A DNA stretch of 64,000 nucleotides from Kryptolebias marmoratus. Lineage: Eukaryota > Chordata > Actinopteri > Cyprinodontiformes > Rivulidae. Below, piece after piece: positions 54,800-64,000 of the stretch. The stretch spans positions 23,302,774-23,366,773 of the forward strand of contig NC_051449.1 in the NCBI RefSeq assembly GCF_001649575.2, read 5' to 3'. The notes under the pieces are model-generated. The model ran no database searches and was not told the DNA's origin. It was given only the letters and a program-made list of their open reading frames with translations. Within the stretch, counting starts at the first letter, position 1; every line of letters starts with the position of its first letter. The position numbers and the translations under genes are program-made.

Positions 54800-56560
54800 G
54801 CCTATCATGACTACATGCTAACCAACAAATACAGCTTTTAAAGCAGCCCCATTTGATGAAATCGGCACAGACAATGGTATTGATTTCTACAGTGATCATA
54901 TAGATATTTAATATTAAGAGGAAACATATTTCATATTTACAGCTTACAGCTATTTAGTCTATTATGAAATCTTTTTGACATGTCATTACTACCAGGTGAT
55001 ACATTTTTCGATATTATATGCATTTGTATTGTTATAAGTTTGAACATTTGTCATTCTTACAAGATTCTAAATTAAATGTACTAAGAATGCACAGTCCAGT
55101 AATATTTTCACACAATCAGTGTCAGCAAATGCTTGATAACAAAGTAAAATTGCTTCAAAATAAAATACTAGCATCAATTAAGACAGGCAGATATGGTCAG
55201 ATTTGGCCTGGAAGAAGTCCTAAATTTTGCCTCTAAATGTTTTAAGAGACGTTTCAATTCATATTCAAAATTTAAACAGTTTATTTTTGATTATTTGTGT
55301 TGACATTGTGTACCCGTAAAATTATTAGGAAAGCATCACAATGTCACATATTGACAGAATAAAATTCTGTGTATTCCTAATCCTTTTTGTACCTTATTGA
55401 TGTATTTTATCTTACCTAACTCTGTTTTTTATTTGGTGTATTTTTTTACTGCATTGTGAAAATGTCAACGTTAAGGGACCAATACAGAAATTTTTATTCC
55501 ATTTTAACACACTACAATGACTGCCCCTTCATTATTAAGACTGCTGCTTCTCAGACTTGTAAAGATGACTATGACAGTAAATCTAAACTGATTCATGTTA
55601 CCAAAAGGCATCAAAGGGGTCATTCACACATAATATTCTTGTGTTCAGTTGCCACCATATTAATGGAAATCAGTGACTGTTTGATGAGGGCTATACAAAC
55701 ACTTCAATGGCTTTAAGGATATATGATATTTGGTCTGACAAACTGTTGCTATAAATGAACAAGACAATATATTGCTCAGCCTTAGAGGTTTTGTAGTTTT
55801 TTTCTCTGAATATGTAAATTACATACTGAAGTTCAAGAGCCTGAATATTGGCAGTTATGGCAAGTTGTCACCCATCTGAGACTTAGAACAAGAAAGAGAC
55901 AGTGTTACAATTGTTGTGAGTTTACAGAGGACTTCCTAATAATATTGGAAGTCAAAGTTATTTTGGTGATGCCTCTGTCACAAATTGCTATCCTAAAGGA
56001 GATGATGTGAAAGACTAGCTTATTAAATCTGTCCTGAAGATAGTATTTTACTGGGCTGCAACTGTTGGAGGCTTGCTGTTGACTCAAAATTGTGAGAAAT
56101 AGATAAATTTTTCAGTTCCACTGCTTGCAAAACGGTATTTTAGAACATTATTTCATTGCCCACCTTTGCACTCACGTGGTACCTGCCTCAGCCTGCTTTG
56201 TACCCTTCGTGGTATCTATCCCAACATTTATGATTTAGTCTACTGGAGTACACATTTGAAATTAAGATATGCAAATTGAGACCATGTTTTTAATAAATAT
56301 TATTTATCATTGATGTGGTTTTAGACTTAAACACTCGGGGCTGTAGCCTCAGATGTTTTTTGTCACAAGACATCTCCTGGTCAGGTGTCAAAAGATGGGC
56401 TGGAGACGCCAGCACCAAAATTAAGATGGGTTTGAAACTAGTTTGAGATGCCTGCAACCAAATTCAGATGGTTCAAGATAGCCAAAGGCAAATTGCTATG
56501 GGTTGGAGACATGTTGGAGATTACCGCAACCAAACAGAAATAGGTTCTAGATGCCCACCG
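54800..56560. other. Intron, no recognised gene
   Basis: AT-rich sequence with scattered short open frames and no motif. No repeat family was assigned. Confidence 0.45.
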
Positions 56561-56566
56561 CAATGA

Positions 56567-57272
56567 TAGCCCTATTCGCACGGGATTAGTTTTACCTAGG
56601 GACCACATGCTATTTGTAATAATTACGGAGATTGTCTGTGTTGTTAATCCCATGCGAATCGGCCATGTCAGTAATTTGTAAAGTAAAAATTCCCCCGCAA
56701 ATTACCTACTGTATTTTGCTGAACTCAGAGGTCCTGTGATAATACTAATCTAATGTGAATAGGCATCTCTGTGATTTGGACAGAAATAAGTGGGATCCGA
56801 TACATAATTAGGTGTTTTTTGTTTCCTGGGTGCATTTTTATTTGCTTTTGGCAATGGAGGCTGCATCGGAGTGCAGAGATAACCTTTTGTGTCCCAGCCA
56901 AACAAAACCCTATCGACCCGTAATGGTCACCATAAAAAAGAAAAGGCTGGAGGAGCAAAATCACATGCAAATGGTGGCTCACATCATGCATTGCTCTGTG
57001 CGGTAAGAATAATTTTCTTTTGTTTGTAGCCTACTATACAGCGGGTAAGCTGTGGCCGTAGCCCGAAAAGTAGTTTTACCATCAAATCAAAGTAAGCGGG
57101 TGTTAGGCAATACGTAGTGTATTAACATCATATCCAGAAGATGTCTGTAAATTTCAGCAAAAACCAAGGCTTTGGATATCATATGCAAATACACCACATA
57201 AAAAGCAGACGATGGGGAGTAATTTATTTATTATATGGGGTCCCCAGATAATGCTTATCCCATGCGAACATA
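56567..57272. mobile_element. MITE or small DNA transposon with about 40-base inverted ends
   Basis: The left end ATAGCCCTATTCGCACGGGA with TTAGTTTTACCTAGGGACC is mirrored by GGGGTCCCCAGATAATGC and TTATCCCATGCGAACATAGC. An internal copy of the end motif (AATCCCATGCGAATCGG near 56647) suggests a nested or partly duplicated end. A 64-codon frame at 56812-57006 has an ATG-MEAASECRDNLLCPSQ start that could be a captured transposase exon; no domain recognised. Confidence 0.65.
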
Positions 57273-57524
57273 GCTTTTGTGACTATTTTGACAAAAAAAA
57301 TTGTTTTTTGAACATGGTCAAAATTCAAGTAACAAAATTGCAGGTCTCTGCAACTCATGCAAGGAAATTGAGAATCCCTGTGAAGGCTTTGAAAATTTTG
57401 GAGTATCCCTCAAGAATGTCACTCACCAACTAGTTGCCAACAGTCACAGCCCAGTAAGATACTACCTTTATAAGTTTAAATCTACCAGCCAAAATCTGGA
57501 ATTGCCAAGAGCCTGAGAGGGTCA

Positions 57525-57558
57525 GGGGGAGGGGGCAGTGGGGACAGGGGCAAGGGTA
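57525..57558 (+). other. Potential G-quadruplex sequence
   Basis: Runs GGGGG, GGGGG, GGGG, GGGG and GGG are separated by 1-4 bases (A, CAGT, ACA, CAA). This meets the usual four-run rule on the plus strand, within a wider G-rich tract to about 57640. Confidence 0.65.
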
Positions 57559-57559
57559 T

Positions 57560-58400
57560 GACAAGGAATGGTTAGTGATAGGTTATCAAGGGGGTAGTTA
57601 AGAGAGTTATAGGAAAGGGTGGGTTGGGGTGCTATAAGCAGGCAGAGCGAGCTTCAGGAGGAAGCCAAGCATCTGTAGTCAGGGCCGGGTTGAAGGAAAA
57701 GTTTTTCTTTAATCTGATACTTCTACAAAGTAGTATATGTACACCAGCATGGGTCTGACAAGACCTGCAGTGATACGTCCTCCACTCTGCATCAACCCTG
57801 CTACACCAGCCACGTAAAAATGACTTAAAAACATCAAAGCTGGTATTAGCGTCTCATTTCCCTATGCAAATGCACAATGAGGAAGAAAACAGAAAGCTTT
57901 TCATTCCTCCCTGCCTCCTTTGCTTTCAGTGAGAATCCCTGCACACTCCTGAGACAGACCCTGATGTGCAGTTTTGGGGAAAAAATGGGTTAGGGGTTCC
58001 TGGGGGCTGCTCTGCATTACCAAAACAAACCATTCAGCAAACAAACAATTAGACACTTATGAATTATAGACAAGCCATCTAAAATAGCTTTAAAAAACAA
58101 GGAGTGTGAGGTTGTGGAGTGAGTGCCGAGTTAATGAAACATATGTCAGGAGGATTTAAACACTTCAGCATTGGGATAGTATGGTGGCAAATCAATGAAA
58201 GCCTGCCGTTATTTACACATGACCTATATGCTAATGATTCTGCTCATTTCTGTGGACAACTGAATGTGAGTGGCAGAAAACAAGGTAACACTGAGGGAAA
58301 TGGGAGAAAAGGTGTCTCGTAACTCACAAAGCAACATGACTATGCTTCAGCCATTTTGTTTCTCAATTTGCACACTGTAACATTAATTTTTCACAGTCCT
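57560..58400. other. Intron next to the S3-S5 exon, no recognised feature
   Basis: G-rich at first and then ordinary AT-rich intron. No gene or known repeat was recognised. Confidence 0.4.
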
Positions 58401-58407
58401 GTGTTTA

Positions 58408-60345
<1,938 letters not shown>

Positions 60346-60349
60346 TCCT

Positions 60350-60650
60350 TCTGTATTTGTCTGTGTCTCTTGGTTCAGGATGAACAGATGGCTGCTCTTC
60401 CTGAGCCTAATTCTGCTGAATATTTCTTCTCGTTAAAAGGGAGTCATTCCTTTCCACTGTTGTCAATGTTCTGTTCAGGATGAGAGAGCACCAAGTGAAG
60501 ACTTGACACAATCTGCTGGCTTCCTTAAATAGCAAACGTTTACTAACTGGCTTTTTAAAATGTACTGAATGATTTTGTAAAGCGCCATAAGATGACCTTT
60601 TTAATATTAAGTGGGACTATATAAATAAACTGAATTAAACTGAAGAATCA
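60350..60650 (+). mobile_element. LINE 3' end fragment (second LINE type)
   Basis: 'gctcttcctgagcctaattc' and GTTAAAAGGGAGTCATTCC are followed by TTGTAAAGCGCCATAAGATG and ACTATATAAATAAACTGAA. This is the typical 3' region of a teleost LINE distinct from copies 1-5. A sister tail lies at about 39.0 kb. Confidence 0.6.
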
Positions 60651-60797
60651 AATTTGGTACATATGACATATATTCATTGACAGTAATGCACTATTAAATC
60701 TATGGTGAAGTTAATTGTCAGACAGGATTTAAATTAATAAAAAAAAATTACAGTGATTTTTTTATTACACTCTTGTAAACTGTTAGAAAAATGCACC

Positions 60798-60821
60798 AAA
60801 AAATAAATAAATAAATAAATC
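60798..60821. repeat. (AAAT)n microsatellite
   Basis: Five to six AAAT units. Confidence 0.9.
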
Positions 60822-60837
60822 TTGATTATTGACAACA

Positions 60838-61130
60838 TCTATCCATCCATCATCTCCAACTATACTGTATATCCATATCTATATTTTGTCATGGAGGTAA
60901 TGAAAGAGAAGCAGCATCCTTTTTCTCAGCAACACTCTTGCAATGAGGCAGTGTTTCAGCTGCTCTAGGAGGATCCCAAAGTGTTCCCAGGCCAGAAGGG
61001 AAATCTAGTTCTTCCAGCAAATTCTGAGTCTCCCTTAGGTCCTTCTTGCAGGAGGACATGCTTAAACCTTTCTGAGAGGCATCTACAGGGCATTCTAATC
61101 CAATGCCCATGTCAGCTGGCTCATTTTGAT
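60838..61130 (-). mobile_element. LINE copy 5, 3' end fragment
   Basis: On the plus strand it starts with a CATCCATCCATC tail. It then reads GGAGGATCCCAAAGTGTTCC with CAGGCCAG, which matches the complement of the C-terminal region in LINE copy 1 (5255-5285). It ends near CAGCTGGCTCATTTTGATGG. Severely decayed. Confidence 0.6.
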
Positions 61131-61424
61131 GGTGTCAGCCCTGCAGGAGGTAGACACCAGCTCCCCGCAACCTCGAAGAAGATTAAACCAGTACAGAAAA
61201 CGAATTGATGGAACATAGTTGAACATTGTTACTATGTGTAAATTTATCCTTATTGTGTGAATATTGATTCAGCATTCACACTATTGTTTTCCTGTAGTTT
61301 AACAGGAGCAACTACTGCTGCAAAATGTTGAGCTCATTCAGGAAATGAGTGCTATGACATCTGGTTTTTGTATTTTTAAAAATTTCTAAATATTTCACTT
61401 TATTTACAAATACTTCTCCAATGA

Positions 61425-61836
61425 ATACATTAAAATGTCTTCAATTTTTTCGAAAACATTGTTTCCTTTAAAATCTGCTTCAGCATTGTTGCTCTGTTTT
61501 TGTCTCATTTTGCTTCTTTTAGTTTTTAACAACAAATTTGCTATTATTAGTTTTTTACTTGTACTAATTTCATTACTTTTGACTTTTTGCAGCTCAAAAC
61601 TCATCATTTCAAATTTGCTTTTACCTAATTTGTTGAGTTAAGCTCTTTGTAATTTTTATCTTGAAAGTTGCTGTAGAAATTAACATTTACTTTCTCTGCT
61701 TACCTAGTGATTTGCTTCTTTTAGCTTTTGACAAGTGTTCTGCTTCTTTTAGTCTCAATAATTCACTTTCAATTTCTTTAGCAAACTCATTCACCCTCTA
61801 TATTTACAGAAAACACTATTTCTCTAGTTATAATAT
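61425..61836 (+). repeat. Minisatellite-bearing dispersed repeat, copy 2
   Basis: The head (GTCTTCAATTTTTTCGAAAA with AAAATCTGCTTCAGC), the TTGCTTCTTTTAG-type degenerate units and the tail (CAGAAAACACTATTTCTCTAG) match copy 1 at 38090-38585. It ends about 67 bases downstream, in transcript order, of the kcnn1 S2 exon. Confidence 0.6.
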
Positions 61837-61902
61837 TATTATGACAACACCGATCTCTGTAACAAATAATAAATTAACATAATAATTTTTTAATAGACTC
61901 AC

Positions 61903-61998
61903 CTGGATTTCCCGGGCGTGGTACATTATTATAAGACCGAGCAAAATAACAGTGGAAAGGCTGATAAGGCATTTCAGTGCAAATGAGTATGAAGATTC
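61903..61998 (-). CDS. kcnn1: kcnn1 exon with transmembrane segment S2 (SK1 K+ channel)
   Basis: This 96-base exon encodes 32 residues running from [10 protein letters not shown] to YHAREIQ. It is the S2 membrane helix of a small-conductance Ca2+-activated K+ channel, and the C-terminal part of the segment matches the YHAREIQ signature of the KCNN family. On the minus strand the acceptor is a pyrimidine-rich stretch ending in CAG just before 61998, and the donor GTGAGT follows 61903. Both borders are in phase 0, so it joins directly to the next exon, which begins LFMVDNG. The upstream exon (cytoplasmic N-terminus and S1) is not recognisable between 62 and 64 kb and probably lies outside the window. 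A minisatellite-bearing repeat ends about 70 bases downstream of the donor. Confidence 0.93.
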
Positions 61999-62214
61999 CT
62001 GAAATGAGAACAAAAACACATAAAAGAAATTAGTCATAAAATATTGCAGTAACTGCTTTTGAATAACATGCTTATACAACACAGATTTCTAAATAGAACT
62101 GAAATAAGCTAAATCTTCTGTTCATTGGGAAAATTTGTATTTCAGTGTATAAGTTTAGTCTCAAATCTAGTAATACAAATATAACACAATATTAGGGATT
62201 TCTGAATCATACTA

Positions 62215-62945
62215 GTTGAAAAAGGCAATAATATTTTTGCTTGTGACTGTGTATTTATGCTTATGTTTGTCTATAGCCTTAGCTAAATATCCCTGGAACT
62301 ACTGGATGGGTTTTATTGAAGCTGTCAGAGAGTAATCACTAGTTGTACATCTACAACTCCTTAAATTTTGGAGCCAACCTGATTCAATATTTCTGCCACA
62401 GCTATACAGCATTAACCAACACAAAGATGTCTATACCTTTGTCAGTTCTACAGATATTAAGCTAAAATTTGGTGGCAGTAGCTGAACATCATCCCCAACA
62501 CATACTCTGAGCACTACACACTACGCAGCATTTTTGTTTAAAACTTTCACATTAACTGCTAATATCTATTTGTTTGTCTGTTAGTAGAATATCTTATGAA
62601 GAACTGGACAATTTTTTAAAAAATCATATAAAGTAGTCATTGGATGAACATCTGCAAGTGCATCACTTCAGTCAACACAATTCAAGAAGGCTGCCGCAGC
62701 TAATCAACCTTGGCCAGCACAAAAATGGCTCTAACTCAGTCAGTTGTACAAATATTAAAGAAAATGCAGTTGTAGCTGAGAGTGCTAATACATCTCACAA
62801 GATCTCACAAGCTTGCACATAATGTCTTTTACAAGGTTTGACCATAATGGCTATAACTCCTTCTCTTATCAGCATGAAATAATTTTAGTTTAAAACTCTA
62901 GCATGAAAGGCAGTGAGCGATATGCATTCCTTCGTGGAGTGCTAG
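62215..62945 (+). repeat. Dispersed repeat family A, copy 6
   Basis: Opens 'aaaaaggcaataatattttt' and contains 'acatctacaactccttaaat', 'acagatattaagctaaaatt', a second internal unit and 'ggctataactccttctctta'. It closes with GATATGCATTCCTTCGTGGA, GTG and CTAGG. The hairpin is at 62924-62942 and CTAG at 62942-62945. Confidence 0.7.
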
Positions 62946-63490
62946 GCCCTTTAATTATAGGAGAAATTAGTCAGGTCGCATGTTGGGAAATAAATGTAAA
63001 CACACACAAATTACATATACACATAAAAACATATATTAAACACATTTATTGCATAAGAAGTAAGCAGTAAACGGATGATGGAGTTTTATACACAAAAATA
63101 TGCTTGGAATGTTCAGAAATGACGCTGCATGTGCAGGTGCAGCTTGATATTATTTGGACACCTTTTTCACCATCCAAACTACCAATTAATCAAAGCTTGA
63201 CATAAACAGTGGGACTTTCCACTTAGTTGCGGAAGCCAAAAAGCCAATACTTACATTAGCAGGGAGGGGGCACCCGCATGAGCACAGGTGGTGATAAATA
63301 GATAAATCTGGTTGCTGGAGTTGCAGCACTGCTTATGTATGTACATGTGTATGTGGGGGCAATAGATCTTGAAAATGAGAACCCACAAACCTGCCCATTT
63401 TGTTGGGAAAATGCCAACTGATAAATCAATTTAACAAGCAGGGTGCAAAAAGCTGCAGGATAATGATCACAAGATTGTTTTTGTAATAAG
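62946..63490. other. Intron or upstream region, no recognised feature
   Basis: No S1 or N-terminal SK coding sequence is recognisable here. AT-rich. Confidence 0.5.
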
Positions 63491-63496
63491 GACTCA

Positions 63497-63816
63497 AGTG
63501 ACGGCAGTGGCTCAGGAGGTAGGGGTTCGTCCTGTTACCAGAGGGTTGCTGTTTCAAACCCCCGCTCCGTCCATCTCAGCCGTTGTGTCCTTTGGCGAGA
63601 CACTTCACCTGCCTTGCCTACTAGTGGTGGTCAGAGGGTTCAGTGGCGCCGGTGTAATGGCAGCATCACTTCTGTCAGCTCGCCCCAGGGCAGCTGTGGC
63701 TACAATGTAGCTTACCACCATCAGTGTGTGAAAGGGTGAATGACTGTAGTGCGAAGTGCTTTGGGGTCTTTGGACTAGATAAAGTGCTATACAAGTGCAA
63801 GCCATTTACCATAAAA
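63497..63816 (+). repeat. tRNA-derived SINE, well preserved
   Basis: GTGGCTCAGGAGGTAGGG is box A-like, and GGGTTGCTGTTTCAAACCCC is box B-like. A body (TTGTGTCCTTTGGCGAGACA...) and the end 'aagtgctatacaagtgcaag' plus CCATTTACCA follow. Its open frames on both strands are by-products of its higher GC content. Confidence 0.8.
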
Positions 63817-63834
63817 ACAAGTGGAATTAAAGAC

Positions 63835-63960
63835 CCAGCATTTATTGAAGGAATGCATATCACCTGCATGCCAGAGTTTTATGACTAAGATTTTCTTATG
63901 ACCACTGAAGACAGTCACCAGCTCCCCCCCAACCTTGCACAGAAAAGCAGGTAAAAGAAG
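63835..63960 (-). repeat. Family A terminal fragment and SINE core tail
   Basis: Bases 63838-63870 (CAGCATTTATTGAAGGAATGCATATC) are the complement of the family A 3' end. Bases 63910-63955 (TCACCAGCTCCCCCCCAACC with AGAAAAGCAGG) match the SINE tail seen at 13.08 kb. Confidence 0.5.
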
Positions 63961-64000
63961 AGTTATAGCCTTTTGGGTTAGTTAATCAGTTGTCAATGCA

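Noticed and set aside
63498..63869. Overlapping frames on both strands near the right edge
   Set aside because: They coincide with a tRNA-derived SINE, whose GC-rich body produces spurious frames.
62100..64000. Search for the first kcnn1 exon (N-terminus and S1)
   Set aside because: No frame with S1-like sequence such as SDYALIFGMFG was found on the minus strand, so it is presumed to lie outside the window.

Overview
The window looks like vertebrate, specifically teleost fish, nuclear DNA. It is AT-rich, has no operons, and holds one large intron-rich gene in a sea of transposon relics: Tc1-like elements, a multi-copy APE-type LINE, tRNA-derived SINEs, Helitron-like repeats, terminal-inverted-repeat MITEs and a Ty3/gypsy fragment. 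Coordinates come from reading the sequence by eye. Repeat family names are assigned from remembered hallmarks, not from a database.

The only host gene I can support is on the minus strand and runs right to left from about 62.0 kb to 12.2 kb. It encodes a small-conductance calcium-activated potassium channel, and the SK1 ortholog (kcnn1) fits best. Eight coding exons are visible with GT/AG borders and matching phases: S2 (61903-61998), S3-S5 (58409-58827), pore plus start of S6 (30770-30911), end of S6 plus linker (28148-28258), calmodulin-binding domain (25308-25435), a 9-base micro-exon encoding Ala-Gln-Lys (23742-23750), end of the calmodulin-binding domain (16751-16820), and the C-terminal coiled coil with the stop (12180-12485). 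Together they make 1281 bases, an unbroken 426 codons plus stop. The first exon (N-terminus and S1) is not found and should lie beyond 64 kb.

Layout. 1-12 kb: downstream intergenic DNA, with a satellite-like edge, a Tc1 relic, Helitron-like repeats, and a LINE (4.75-7.29 kb) that shows a twin-priming inversion and carries two nested insertions. 12.2-30.9 kb: the 3' half of kcnn1, with MITEs and Tc1 copies in its introns. 30.9-58.4 kb: one 27.5-kb intron between the S5 and pore exons. It holds two more LINEs (33.9-35.2 and 44.1-47.06 kb), a THAP-domain fragment (48.4-48.8 kb), a decayed Ty3/gypsy pol region with a 3' LTR (49.4-51.8 kb), a Tc1 relic split by a Helitron-like element (52.1-52.9 kb), a piggyBac-like hairpin and another MITE. 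58.4-64 kb: the S2-S5 exons and more repeats.

The gene's products would form a voltage-independent K+ channel gated by constitutively bound calmodulin. The micro-exon sits inside the calmodulin-binding domain, so its splicing can change the coupling region. No CRISPR array, rRNA or intact tRNA gene was found. The most interesting points are the conserved AQK micro-exon, the repeated MITE insertion at one palindromic LINE site, the Helitron-type insertion caught inside a Tc1 relic, and a palindromic 16-base unit of unknown origin.
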